From: Corticium candelabrum
Taxonomy: Eukaryota > Porifera > Homoscleromorpha > Homosclerophorida > Plakinidae
Assembly: GCF_963422355.1 (NCBI RefSeq)
Contig: NC_085088.1
Location: 1,879,501 to 1,943,500, forward strand
Reading direction: 5' to 3'
DNA: 64,000 bases
Part shown: positions 1-13,259 of the stretch, piece after piece
Position numbering within the stretch: position 1 is the first letter of the stretch
Layout: each line of letters starts with the position of its first letter
Position numbers and translations under genes: made by a program
Notes under the pieces: model-generated
The model's database searches: none
Told to the model about the DNA's origin: nothing
Seen by the model: the letters and a program-made list of their open reading frames with translations, nothing else

Positions 1-655
<655 letters not shown>

Positions 656-791
656 CGGTGTTACCGATTACATAATACAGATGAACTAAAAGCAACCTTG
701 TTGAGAGAATCAAGCTATTAGATGCACAGCCCCTAGAAGTTATCATCCATTGTTATCCACATCCACCATTTGTTCATGTTGCGTTTTGTGC

Positions 792-3216
792 CTATCGCCG
801 ACGGCTTCTGTCATTACTACGCGACCTAGACCGACGTCTGTCTCTGTCAAAGGTCCCGCTACGGGTTTGATGATCCCGACGGTCTCTGTCGCCCTCGCGG
901 TTTCTGTTTCGTCTGCTTTGCTGCTCTACGCGCTCGTTTTCTCGCTCCTTTTCGCGCTCTCGTTGCCGCTCCTCTCGTAGCCGCTGTACCCGCGCTTCCT
1001 CTTCTTTACGCTTCTTGTTTCGCAATAAAACCTGCGGTCACGTGTTGTGCATTACTACCTGGCAGATAGTCAATCAGTGAAGGTGATGTCGCGTACCTGT
1101 TCGTCGGTTAGAGGAATCCAGTAGATGGCCGGTTGAGTTTTTGTCTTTCTGAACAAATTGTCGAGTAATTTGGCTGCTGATGCGCTGTCCGGTCTGGGAG
1201 CTTCTGTCTCTTCCACCACTTGGCGTTGAGTGTCTACAGACTCACAGTTACCAAACAAAAAATCAAACTCTGATGTGTACATTTACCTGTCATGTTGGGC
1301 ACAACAGGGCTAGTCTCTGCAAGGCCACCTTTTGTATCTTTGCTCGATTCCTCTGTTATTGTTACTGGCGGTGGGACGGTTGGAGTGTCTGCAATACCCA
1401 TTGCTCGATTTAATTCTTCCCTCGTGGCAAAATCAACTGATAAAAACTTGGGGCTCGTGATCGGCCATTTCAATCCGTGCATGACCTCTCTCATAGCCTG
1501 AGCTTCCTCCTGGTTAGTATACTGACAATACACACAACACATGTAGCACAGTGTGTCATACACATGATGTAGAGGTCTCACCATAGCGTAGCAATGTGAC
1601 TTGATCTTGTCGATCCAAAAGCCATCGTTTTCTAGTTGACCCTTTTGAGTGAGGAACTCCTTAATTTGAGGTAACGAAAACGGTCGAACAAGATTGGTTA
1701 CGTGCAGAATACAAGATAGAGGGTTTCGGGCTGGTGAGGGAGTGCGGCGGGTACGATTCACATCTTGGGTGCTTGCAATTGCCTCTGTTATCCCTCGTGC
1801 AGCTATCCTAGCTGCCCCAGGAGCTACAAAGTACCACCAATAAATGCACATTGGGGACAAAGTAGACAGACAGACAGAAAGACGGACAAACAGACAGACA
1901 GACTGCTAATTTAGTTGCTGTCATGGTAGACAGACTGCTAATTTAGTTGCTGTCATGGTAGACGGTATCCATTTCAGTACAAGATCTTCAGTGTGCGAAA
2001 TAGCCTTCGCCGACTACTGGACATAATGTCCTGTCAATTTGCCACACATTGAGAACGTCTCGTTGGACATTCCAATAGCAAATAATTTTTATTACAATAT
2101 TGAATACTCCTTATTAGCCGTCAGTTTTAGAAACATCATTGTCTTCGTCTGCATATGCACTATACCTGTCGACGTCGAACATGCAATTGTTCCAAGAACA
2201 CTACGCTACGCTAATGGCAGTCTACCTCGTTCAGTGACTTCGTGCTTTCCTATCAACGTGATCGCCTTCAGGTTCCTACATTGTAGGACAAACGCTACAG
2301 ATTACGTTGCACGCAAGTATCACTGAGTTTTCCAGCCTGCCGTTTGCACTAGACACGGTGTGGGGGAGTGGCATATGGAGCGAGGCTGTTTTTTTGCTGC
2401 GTTTGTTGCGTACCAAACCTGGTACGCAACAGAGCCATACGAAACCCTTGGAGTGCCAGCGTGTGTTGTTGATATGTGGGCGTGCACATACAAGGTGTGA
2501 TGCCTAATGCTTGCTGTGTAAACTAATACGTATGAGTGTTGCTGTTGGCGTGCATGACCTCCAAAAATAGCATTTGTTGACATGACACTGGGATGTGGGT
2601 TGCACCTCTGGGTTGAACCAGAGCCATACATTTTGGGAGCGTGGCGGGATGGGCGGGTCCACGACACGCATGCAGTCTGCTCTTTGCAGTTGGACATGCA
2701 CAATGGAGCCAATCTCAAGTGAGGTAGACTTTGCTTTGTAGCTATTGCGTGTAATATACGTTCAAGTGCCCTGGCAAGGAAATCAACTTCGATCGCCAGT
2801 AAGCCCTTGTTAGCGATGTTCATAGATTGTGCATGGGCAAGTTTCGTAGATCAAACTACAGAAAGTCTGTCTAGTCAGGCGTTGATGATGTGCACCACTG
2901 TTGTTGCTTTGCATGAAGCCATGACTAGTCTAGAGTAGATTCACTATGTGCTATTTCCCCTGTACTTTCTGGGTCACTGGAACGGCATCTGGAATCATGT
3001 GTACATTTGGAACAAGGCTATCATCCCGAGTTATTTTGTAAGAGCCTAGATTTGTGGCTAGTATTGTTTTTCAGTAGTATGGAATTCTCAAACATTCCTT
3101 AGCTGTAAGACTTTGGACTCCTATCTACCATTTCTGAGCGTGGTGCTGCTGTAGCGAGAACCCTTGTATCTCTAAATGGCTCTGGGTTGCACATACAAGA
3201 TTTGACACCTGATGCT

Positions 3217-3296
<80 letters not shown>

Positions 3297-4468
3297 GATC
3301 CTGATAGTCTTTGCTGTCTTAGACTAATCTTCTGTCGTGACGGTCTTTCTGAAACATCCACGTCTCCTTGAGATAGTGACCGTCTGGCACCGGCCCCTTC
3401 TCTAGATCGTCTGTTATCGTTGTCTTCGGCGTCATTACTGGTGTCACTCTCTTCGCCATCAGCTACCTTCTCCACAGCACTCGCCACATCATCGGGTATA
3501 ATCTCCTACACAATACAACATATTAAACAATAGAAGAAAAACAGAAATACCTGCAATTAAAATACCTTTAGCGAGTCGGTGCTAATCTGTACAGATGCTA
3601 CCTGAGGTTTGTCAGTATTAGAGACACCCCAGGCTCGCTTTTTCTTAGGCATTTCCACCGTATGATCTGTATCTCGTTTCGAGCCTAACATAGACACAGT
3701 TGTATTTACACAAACTATGTGTATGTGGCATAGAGCATGCGCACTTTTGTGTATAACCAAACGACGTTTACGTGCTCCAGGTTGCTACGTAACAGTAAAT
3801 ATCAACCAGCATACAGATTTCATGTATACAAGAAATGTTTGACTGTACTGTACCACAATCATGGTTTCCATAGCAATCTCACTAGCATCGGCACCTGGAG
3901 ATCTGGGACCCTTAATTCTTTGATCCGGAACAGACAGTCGAGCTTTCCCTTCCTCTCCCGAATTATCCATCTCTTCAGCATGATCTCCAACACTGTCTGA
4001 CTGATTGACCTCTCTCTCCTCCTTCTCCTCCTCCTTCTCCACAACAGAACTGCAAGACACGCCCTTCTTGTCTATCTCATCTGTTTGTTCTGTCCCGTTA
4101 CCAATTCCAGTCGTTCTAATTTGGTCTGTTTGCTTGGTGTCTTGTGGTACCTCGTGCTGTCCTGTGTCCACGTGATCATCGCCGTCTACCGTCTTCTCCT
4201 CGCCGGCCTCAGCAGCTAGACTAACAGTACTACTAACTATTTCGTTCCCATCCACCTCCCTGCTCAAGACCTGCAACAGACATGCTCAAATAGAAATGTC
4301 TGCAGCATCTTCCCACAATTTGCTATTCACTTCTTTGAGACGGTCGCGTAAGGTCGCTTTTGCCCCGGTGCACGATAATCCTCTTCGTTTCAGTTCGTCT
4401 TTGAGGTCGCGGACTTTACATGATTCCAGCGGTTTTCCATGAAGTAACACCGCGTCGACGTCCGCCAT
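792..4468 (-). CDS. ACIN1: Acinus (apoptotic chromatin condensation inducer), spliced
   Basis: Acinus is a nuclear scaffold of the ASAP/exon-junction complexes that binds RNPS1 and SAP18. The first exon (4468 down to about 4300) encodes a SAP domain ([20 protein letters not shown]). An acidic stretch follows (4276-3850). Next comes [13 protein letters not shown]...STDSLK, which parallels the human segment before the RRM. The RRM exon (about 1824-1584) has [19 protein letters not shown] and [13 protein letters not shown], continued at about 1511-1289 ([19 protein letters not shown]). The RNPS1/SAP18-binding motif lies at about 1236-1097 ([20 protein letters not shown]). The last exon (1031-792) is an Arg/Glu/Asp-rich RS-like tail ending TAG at 792. 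Domain order matches human ACIN1, in a much shorter gene. The second intron near 4320-4270 is very short and its exact borders are uncertain. It is head-to-head with LPCAT-a. Confidence 0.93.
1862..1960. repeat. (GACA)n plus a 30-odd-bp tandem duplication
   Basis: Short GACA repeats followed by two near-identical copies of a unit containing GACTGCTAATTTAGTTGCTG, in an ACIN1 intron. Confidence 0.8.
2404..2431. repeat. Perfect 12-bp-arm hairpin
   Basis: TGTTGCGTACCA, loop AACC, then TGGTACGCAACA. It lies in an ACIN1 intron (1.8-3.3 kb), a stretch otherwise without recognisable genes. A minus-strand open frame at 2320-2823 there has no recognisable domain. Confidence 0.85.
3221..3294. repeat. 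(CA)n microsatellite
   Basis: About 70 bp of CA dinucleotides immediately next to an ACIN1 exon end (LSGSG). Confidence 0.97.
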
Positions 4469-4673
4469 GATTACTTACACTCTGAGCATGCGCAGTTTCT
4501 ACCACTATTTAATTAAATCGCTTATTTAGTTGTAAATCCGTTTTTGGACGTTTTATGTGATGTATTTGAGCGCGAACGTCTAAAACGGTAACCTCAGAGC
4601 TCGAAACCGACATAAGGAGAACAACGTTACGAAACACATTTGCGCATGCTTGAGTGCCCTCGTGGTTGAGGTC
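4469..4673. promoter_or_regulatory. Divergent promoter region ACIN1/LPCAT-a
   Basis: Only 205 bp separate the two start codons on opposite strands, so the region must carry both 5' UTRs and promoters. No TATA-type motif stands out. Inference from spacing only. Confidence 0.5.
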
Positions 4674-5136
4674 ATGGGGCGGCAGATCTTGAGAGCTCTG
4701 ACGTTCCTGGAAGCCGGCGTCAATCCGTACGTGTACGATTACAGCAAGCTGAAATTTACGACGTGGAGAAAATGCGAGGTTTGTGAAACAGCGTGTCGGT
4801 ACTGCAGTTTAATTTATATTTATCTATTGGGAGATACTCTAGCTAGATCTCCAGATGCTCAAATAATCGTCGTTCTCACTATTTGCTATATTTTACTGCT
4901 ACATTGCCCTTGACGATTTTAAATTATCGATGCATGTACCGTGGTATGCGCTAGCGGCATTAGAGTTTCCATGGTGTAGCTTGGTGGGCGTGGTTACGGT
5001 ATTCGTATGATTTGTGTGCAGTGTAGCGTGTCGATAGGGTGATGTGGAGTGAGAAAGTGGTTTTGGTCATTTTTTCTCACATGTTTGGGTGGTATGACTT
5101 TTGTAAGCCGTTTACAAGTGGTGTGTATTGACTTTG

Positions 5137-5224
<88 letters not shown>

Positions 5225-6252
5225 TTAAGAGATATACTCTTTGCAGATGACTGTGCTCTGGTAGCACATTCTGCAGATGATATGCAAGAAATTGTAAACT
5301 CTTTTGCAAAAGCAGCTATTAGTTTTAGATTGCAAATAAATATCAAGAAAACGGAGTGCATGTTTCAGCCGATTCCTGGTACAGTAAATGCTGGCAAGGA
5401 CATTTTTGTGATTGGTGAAGCACTAAAGAGGGTTTCCTTGTTCTCTTACCTCGGCAGTGTTCATTCAGAGGATTGTAGTGTTGATAAGGACATTGCTGCA
5501 CGTCTGTAAAAAGCAAATAGAGCGTATGGCGCACTTAAATCAAGATTATGGAGTTAATAAGAAATAAGAATAAAGACTAAAATTAAAGTTTACAAAGCAG
5601 TCGTTCTTGCAACTCTTCTGTATGGATCACAAACGTGGATGCTATATAGAAGAAATGTTCAGGATCTAGAAAAATTTCACCTTTGCCGTCTGCGTCGAAT
5701 ACTAAAAATCCATTGGTCGGAAAGAGTGACAAACATAGAAGTTTTGCAAAGAGCTGAAAACAGGAATTGAATATATGTTGACTTAACAGCAACTAAAGTG
5801 GGTAGGTCATGTTGCAAGAATGGATGAGAGACGTTTACCAAAACAAGTGCTATACGGTCAGTTGTTAGATGCATGAAGAAAAGCTGGTGGTCAGAAGTTG
5901 AGGTTCAAAGACACTTTAAGACACAATCTACAGAATGTTGATATTAATCATAAAAATTAGGAAATGATAGAATGTGATCTTTCAATGTGGAAGAAAAATA
6001 TGAGATTAGGTTTAGATCAGTACGAGGAAGGTAGAATTGACAAAATTAAAGAAAAGAGACTAATGCGGCACAACTATACACTAGAAAACTTGACTACTGG
6101 TACAAAGAACGTTTGTAATATCTGTCATCGAGTATGTCGTTCCAGAATTGGACTCTTTGCACATGAACGTGCTCATCAAAGACAAAATTGTAAACAACTG
6201 TTGAATGGAAGTCGTGAACTCATTATTGAGTAGCGAAAAAGAAAAAAGAAAG

Positions 6253-6302
<50 letters not shown>

Positions 6303-9128
6303 ACTTGCACATGTATAAGACACATTTATGCACAGAAATAGTGTTGTACCTGCCACCTTGCTCGTACGTATAACAGGTCTAACATAAGTTGATTCAATTT
6401 GTGTTCTCCACATTTGCTGTAGACAATAGGATATTAGTTATCCGAACACTTTGTGACCTGACCCTGTTCTTAGCTCTGAATATTTTGGTTAACTGAGGTT
6501 AACTCTCCCGATGCACAAATGGGTGTCCCTGGGTCTCTGAGACTACCCATGCTCACTCATTTTATTAAACCGAATTCTTGTACACTGAACAACATTTGCA
6601 CAAACACCCAAACTTGACTGCACTCTATAGGGTAAAACATAATGAGAAAGTAGTATACCATATAGTGTTACTAACTTGACATTTACCTTGTTGTGCATGC
6701 ATGAAACAGTTGATAGCACGTCCGAGGCACTCTGCGTTCGGTTAACTGACGTTTTTGGATAACTGACATCCTACTGTACTTTGTATGGAGTGCCTAATCA
6801 TTGTTTGCTTGTGTACATAGATTGCCATAGGGACGGTGATTTTGCTTCCTATACGAATGATCAGTCTTGTCATCATAATGCTTACTGGATGGCTGCTGTC
6901 TTTCATTATTGTAGTCAGACTGAAATCACGAACTGATATCCACTTTGGATGGCGAGGGTATGATTGCTAATATACTACATATAGGCTTACCTGTATAGAA
7001 TTTTGTTGTGTGTTATTGTTTGTGTCATTTGTTTTGGAATAGACTATTGTGCTGGCTTCTGGTCAAGCTTGCTCGACTGGGACTAATATGTTTTGGCTAC
7101 TGGCATATTGAAAGGAAAGGTAAACAAGCATCGAGAGAAGACGCACCAGTACTTGCAGTTCCTTTGCATTCGTCGTGGGTTGATTTTCTCGTAACTGCTG
7201 TTGTTGATGGGAGTGTTGTACCTATCGGTCTGCATCGTAAAGAGAACGAGAAGATACCATTCTTCCACAGTGGGATTTGTCGTTGTATTTTATTGATGTT
7301 ATTTGCACTGCAATGCGTTACTGTTGTAGACATGGTGGTAGCAACCCAACAGATTTATGTGTCTCGCTCTGATAGCCAGTCGAGGCAATTAGCATTGGAC
7401 AACATTAAAGAGCGAGTTGCAAATCCGTTGTCGCCTCAAGTGCTTGTGTTTGTCGAAGGTATTGCAATGTGATTTTCTAGTGAGCGACGTCTGTGAGTTG
7501 AGTGTGTGATACAGGATGGTGTACTAATCGTGCAAGTTTAACTCCATTCAAAAAAGGTCAGTAACTGTTCTTACTCAGATAACATCATTGCATTATTGTT
7601 AACCTGCAAGCTTGTGGCTTGTTGTCAGTGTTTAATTAATCTTGTATGAGTTAGATGGTTGGGCAGACGTGTTTTCTTACAGGTGCTTTTGTGTGTGGTT
7701 GTCCGATTCAGCCGGTTGTCTATCGATACTTGAATGACATGGTTTGTATTGTTGTCCTTTTTGTCTGTTGTCGCTCTGGTGTCATTCTTGCATCGTAGGA
7801 CATTACATCTTGGGCTTGGAATGGATTGCACCCGTAATATAGCAAACGTATTTGTGTTGTTGAGACCGTGTGCTCGAACACTATTTGATATTCAGGGTCG
7901 AATCGATCTACTACCACCTGTGTCGATTTGTAAATCATATGGAGGTTGAGGTTAGATATTTTTTTATTAATCAGGTGGACAAGAATTATAACACGACTTT
8001 TATTTCTCTAGTTTTATGATGTCTATACGCCTACTGAAGAGGTGAATTAATTAACTTAAGATCTTTTCGGTGTGGAGTATACGAAGGCATGTTTACTGTA
8101 GGAAAAGAAGGATCCTGATCTTTATGCAAGCAACATACAGAAGATGATGTCTCGGTAAGGACATGATGTTTATTGCCATTTTATTTCTCAACACCGATGA
8201 TTATGCTTATATGTAAAAAATTGGCTAATTTATGTAGAAAACTGGGTCTCCCGACAACAGAATATGCTTTGACAGATCTCAAGTATATGATGGGAGGCCG
8301 CTTTTATTCAGTACCAGTTAGTAAGGGAATGATTGAATTGAGAAAGCGTGAGAATTGGCTAAGGTTTGTGCTTCAATGATAAGGAAATGTGTCACGTTAT
8401 TAGTTTCCTTGCTGTTTAGTTTAAAACTGGACGATGTAAAGGATGCTGTTAAGGATTTGCAAGGAAAGACATGCAAATACGTTGACCTTCAGGAGTTTTC
8501 TCAATATGTTAATTTGCCTGTATCATCTGAGCTCAGTGAAATCTTTGATTTATACGACAAGGTTGTTGTGATGTGATGCATGAGTAGTTTAGTTGTGCTG
8601 CTGCTGGTGATTCTTTGTGTCTCAATAATTGCTCTTTACACATCTTTGTACTACAGAATGACGATGGAAAGATCGACCTACGAGAATACCTCATTAGTGT
8701 TGTCATAATGTGCCATCCCTATAGCACCGACCCAGCAATGCGATTTGCTTTTGAGGTTGAACTTGTTCTTCTAACGTTGGATTAGTATTTATTGTCTTGT
8801 TGTACACAGACGTTTGATGAGGACAACGATGGCTTGGTTAATCGTGCTGAGCTCAAGCATGTTATGTCTGTAGCTTTCCATGGTGTAGACGACGCATGCG
8901 TTGACGAAGTATTTAATCAAGCGGGAGTGGATGAAACTGGAGTATCATATGGTTTGTGTTAGTCTGTTTTCTGTATGTCTGTTGTTACTTATGTAGTTTG
9001 GTTTAGACAAATTTGCTCAATTCTGTCGCAACAAGTCTGATTACCAATATTTGTTTCGTCATTATGAAATTGGTAGGAGTGGAAGGAATGAAAAGAGAAC
9101 ATTAACGGAACATGTTAAGGCTGACTAG
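4674..9128 (+). CDS. Lysophosphatidylcholine acyltransferase, LPCAT1/2 type, copy a
   Basis: An ER-membrane acyltransferase that would transfer acyl-CoA to lysophospholipids. Exon 1 (4674-4778, 35 aa, ATG in GGTCATGGGG) has FLEAGVNPYVYDYSKLKF. A membrane exon follows (6827-6957; ILLPIRMISLVIIMLTGWLL). Then comes the catalytic HX4D motif (PLHSSWVDF, about 7165), GLHRKENEKIPFF, and VFVEG|WCTNRASLTPFKKG, the EGxxTNR...FK.G block split by an intron. C-terminal EF-hands: loop DKNDDGKIDLRE (split by an intron, about 8560/8657) and DEDNDGLVNRAE (about 8818) are intact. The hands before and after them (KTCKYVDLQEF; AGVDETGVSYDKF) lack the acidic ligands. It ends EHVKAD, resembling the Lys-x-Asp end of LPCAT1. 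Intron 1 (2 kb) holds a LINE, a (GT)n array and a MITE. A tandem paralog lies downstream. Confidence 0.9.
5140..5220. repeat. (GT)n microsatellite at a LINE junction
   Basis: About 80 bp of GT ending exactly where the LINE reading frame begins. A second GT tract sits at the LINE's other end. Confidence 0.95.
5221..6255 (+). mobile_element. 5'-truncated LINE (non-LTR retrotransposon) fragment
   Basis: The frame at 5221-5509 encodes reverse transcriptase with the FADD active-site box (ILFADDCALVAHSADDMQ) and KTECMF. A second frame (about 5575-5770) gives AVVLATLLYGSQTWMLYRR and a later one (5964-6233) a C-terminal zinc-finger-like segment (CNICHRVCRSRIGLFAHERAH), all typical of one widespread animal LINE class. 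At least two frame breaks and a premature stop near 5507 show it is dead. The 5' part (endonuclease, early RT) is absent. It ends with TAG 6231-6233 and an A-rich tail (CGAAAAAGAAAAAAG). Inserted in intron 1 of LPCAT-a. Subfamily not resolved. Confidence 0.88.
6256..6300. repeat. (GT)n microsatellite after the LINE tail
   Basis: About 44 bp of GT directly after the A-rich LINE 3' end. Confidence 0.95.
6422..6776. mobile_element. Non-autonomous DNA transposon, TA-flanked, pogo/Tigger-like ends
   Basis: The left end GACAATAGGATATTAGTTAT and the reverse complement of the right end, CAGTAGGATGTCAGTTATCC, are similar inverted repeats. TA flanks both sides. 355 bp, no coding capacity. The TTATCC-type ends resemble pogo/Tigger elements; the assignment is by appearance. 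Confidence 0.6.
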
Positions 9129-9888
9129 TATCTGTGTAAATGTTTTGATTTTTTTGTTTACTGTAGATTTCAATCATGTTTGTGTATTATAAGAGATGCA
9201 AGTTATCATAGAAATTATTCTTATGGGATCTAATTAAATAATCAAGTTATCTTTAGACTGTTTTTACAGAATATCCAGAACAGTGTAATTAATTAATTTG
9301 TTAATTAATTATATAACCACAGTTGGTTCTTCGCTTTCAATACAGGCTTAAATGTCTTGATTTCTTTTTTCAAATCTCTTCCAGCACAGAGAAAAGCCAT
9401 TGCAACAAATTTTACGTCTCTTAGAAATAACCAAAATATTGTTAATCGTACTCTACATCTTTTCAAAAAGAATGATTTCCAGCAGTTTACAGCAACTGGA
9501 AATTGAAATTTGACATGAGGCATATGTAAATTAGTAATACAATAGGTTTACATATATATCTCTCACACACAGTTAAGTTGTACTTGTATACTTTTGTATA
9601 CGTTTGAATATACTTTTTGGTCTAACATTCAGTGACTGTGTATGTGGCACGTGCAGTAGCCTCGTACCTCTTGCGCGCCCGGAATCGGTACATGTACAGC
9701 TTGTAATTATGCACGCATGCGAAACCCACGTTGTTTAGAATCTCGAACTGATATGTCGCGCGTAATGACAGCAAAAACGGCTTCCGTGTTCAGTCAGTAG
9801 TGACTCGTCTTTCACAGCGACCGTGTACACGTACTGTACTGTAGCCTCGCTCCTCTGTGCAGCGCTCGCGCGTCAGTTAACTACCGAG
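9129..9888. other. Intergenic stretch between the two LPCAT copies
   Basis: 760 bp, A/T-rich in the first half, with short ATTAATTAAT-type palindromes. It presumably holds the 3' UTR of copy a and the promoter of copy b. No gene or transposon recognised. Confidence 0.6.
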
Positions 9889-11587
9889 ATGTCAACATCA
9901 ACTGCGAAAGCAATCGGGAAGAAAAAGAGACCAATCCTACGGGCTGCATCATTTAAAGAAGCTAGCATTAATCCGTTTGAGTATGATTACAGCACTCTCA
10001 AGTTCTCGAAGTGGCAAATAGCGAAGGTCTGGTGCAAGTGTCACCTTGCACCTCCGGATCGACGTCGTTACGACGTTTATTATCTTGTTTGGCAGATTGT
10101 TTTGAATACAGTTCTGTTGCTTCCCATCCGTGTTGTTCTTTCTCTTTTTTTCTTGTTGTTGACGTGGTTGATATCTCTACTGATTCTCGTCGGTTTGAAA
10201 GATGGACTACAGATATGCTGTGGATGGAGACGGTAGGACACTTTGTGCTGAATATTAATTTCGGCTATGAGCGGTCAGAAACGGGAGTTTTTGTAGAGTC
10301 ACGTGACTGAGTGTTGGCGTGCGTGTTTGTTTGTGTTTGTGTGCACTTATATATGCATGCATGTCATTGCACACCAACATTATGGTTCTGTACGTCTGCT
10401 CACTTTTATTGGTTTGTGCTAGTTTTCTTTCTCGAATTCTGGTTCGTCTTTGTCGTTATGCTCTCGTTGCATTTGGATTTTGGTGGATTAACGTAAAAGG
10501 CAAACGAGCAAGCAGAGAAGAGGCACCAGTGATCATTGCTCCTCTTCATTCATCATACATTGACTTTTTGGTTGCTGGTATTGTGAGTGACTTTGTACCA
10601 TGTGGAGTGCACAGAAGGGAAAATGGAAATATTCCTTTGATAGGAAGTAAGAAAAATGGTTGCAGTTGTTCTGTTTCTATATTTCTAAGCATAACATTTG
10701 AAAATGGATTTTTTGTAATTTTTGGTTGATATATAATATAAAATGTGTTATTGTTACATGTTGTTGTTGTTGCAGCTCTGGTAAAAGCAACGCAGCAGAT
10801 ACTGGTAGATCGTGATATAACTGGTTTGAATGATGAAGCAGTGAAATCAATTACAGATCGTGCAAGGGATAACAGATGGCCACATATCTTTATATTTCCT
10901 GAAGGTACCTGTGGTATTCAAGATGTTGGTGTTTGCCGTAGGGTAGACATATTTTGTGATCTAAAATTTAATAGGTGTGTGTACAAACAGAAAGGCTCTA
11001 GTAACATTCAGGAGAGGTAAGATAACTAACATGGTTGCATCTCTGCAGTGATAGTGTGTATTCTTTTGATATTAGCTAAGTTAGGTTAGTCTAATAGATC
11101 ATGATGGAAATGTGAATACCATGAGGGGGTCAGTTCTAAATGTAGAGACCTTTGATCCTACATAGGCTATTAATTTCTATCTCGTCAAAATTGGGGAAAG
11201 TTAAGAGGCATCTTTATATTGCACCTTATGGCAAGAAAAATTGTCTACAACAAAAGAATCAAGAATGATGACGAGCACGAGGATAAAATGTAATGCACTT
11301 GTTTTGTTGTAAAACAAAGTCAATCAGTAATACACATAAGTGTAGTCTAATAATTACTGCAGATTCTGTTACACAACCACTACTAACTTTTAGACATAGC
11401 TAGCTTGTTAATTACTAAATAATTAATTAAAATGGGAAGTGTGTATCTATCATAGTTTTGATGCTATTTTTACAATATCAATATAACATTAATTTATGCA
11501 CGTATTGGGACTCCAAGGCTTTTACTTTTGGCGAGTAGAAAATTTTGCAAATTTTAAACTCTGTATGTATGTATGTATGTATGTATG

Positions 11588-11662
<75 letters not shown>

Positions 11663-13212
11663 ATAAATGTGAAGTTTTCTGGCCCTCTGGCGATCAGACC
11701 TTTCCCGAATTTCCATCTGAAATCTAACAAGTCTATCAGTCAGAGGGAGATGCTACTCTACTTGGGTCACCAGTATATGGCAAAGGTGATTTCATTGATT
11801 CAACCCTTGCTAAGGTTGTCAATAAAGTTCTGAATTCTCAAAACCATCTCCAAGATCTGGACAATCCGCAAGTGGAACTACACCTTGAGAAGTTGTCTGG
11901 GTTCTTGCAAACTGAACAGTCTGCTACAAACCGTTCCTCCAAGTCTTGGCAGTGACCAGTTTGTACGCTTTGACAGAGGACTTCGGAGATCTTTGGGTGT
12001 TATAACCCACTTGTCTATCTCTGATTCTGCATGGCATCAGGCTACGCTTCCGCTGAAAGTTGGTGGTGTTGGGTTAAAAGAAGCTGTACCAACCTCTTCT
12101 GCAGCCTTTCTTGGAAGCTGTAACTTTTCTCGGAACCTTGTCAGCTTCTTCCTGGACAAGAATGCTTCCAATACAGCTGACTTAGATGACATCACCAACA
12201 GTCCTTATGTCTGCATTCCAGGTGAGAACCACGCTAGGAACATATTGCCCAAGTATCTTGGTAGTGACACGATCCCTCCCAATCTCACAAATGCTTTGCA
12301 ACATCAAATCCAATCAAGAATTAATTCTTATCTGTTGTCAAATCTGAAAGAGGGTTTCAGTCTTCAGGATCAAGCATGTATTAATACCATCTCTACACCT
12401 CATGCAGGAGGGTGGTTGAGGGCAATTCCTAACCCAAAGCTCGGCCTGGCCATGCTCCGACATGAACATATTTTAGCTTGTAGATACTGGCTTGGAATCT
12501 CTATCTTTCTGGCCAGTCAACAAGCGGCAAGATGTCCATGCGGACATGTCATGGACTGTTTTGGTGACCATGTCCTTGTCTGCGGGCATGGACATCTTCG
12601 CATAAAATGTCATAATGCAATCAGCGAGGTTATATGGCATGCACTGCTTGTTGATAACAGAGATTCCAAACGGGAACAAAAGTGCGGAGGGGAAAGCAAT
12701 AATTGACCTGGTGATGTGTTTCACCCAGATTTCCTGGAGGGCCGTCCCGCATTCTTTGATGTGTCAGTGAGGGATTCTATGCAACCATCCTATGTCTCCA
12801 AGGCAGCCATAAAACCAGGTGCCGCAGCAGAAGCTGGTGAAATAGAGAAAGACAAAAAGCATTACAAGGTGGTTACTCAAGCAAGAGGTCATTTCTACCT
12901 GCTCATTGTAGAAACTTTAGGACACTGGTCTTCTTCAAGTCTAGAGACGCTGAAGATCATAGCCTCAAAAGCTTCATCAATGAACAGCATACCTTTCTCT
13001 CAGACATACTCAAATTTGATGGAACAGTTGTTCGTGAGACTGTGGCAGTATAATGCCAAGCTATTATACAGTAGACTGAACCTGGACTTTGATGACTTGT
13101 GGGATTTTCCTGTCACTGTAATGTAGTTATGTTAGGGACTGGGTAGGTAGGGTAGTTTGGGGTAGTCTGGGGCAGTTTGGGGTAGTTTGTGTAGAAGAAG
13201 AATATAAAAAAT

Positions 13213-13259
<47 letters not shown>

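Noticed and set aside
2320-2823. 167-aa minus-strand frame in an ACIN1 intron
   Set aside because: No domain-like pattern, repeat-derived sequence around it, and it would interrupt ACIN1 between its conserved exons.
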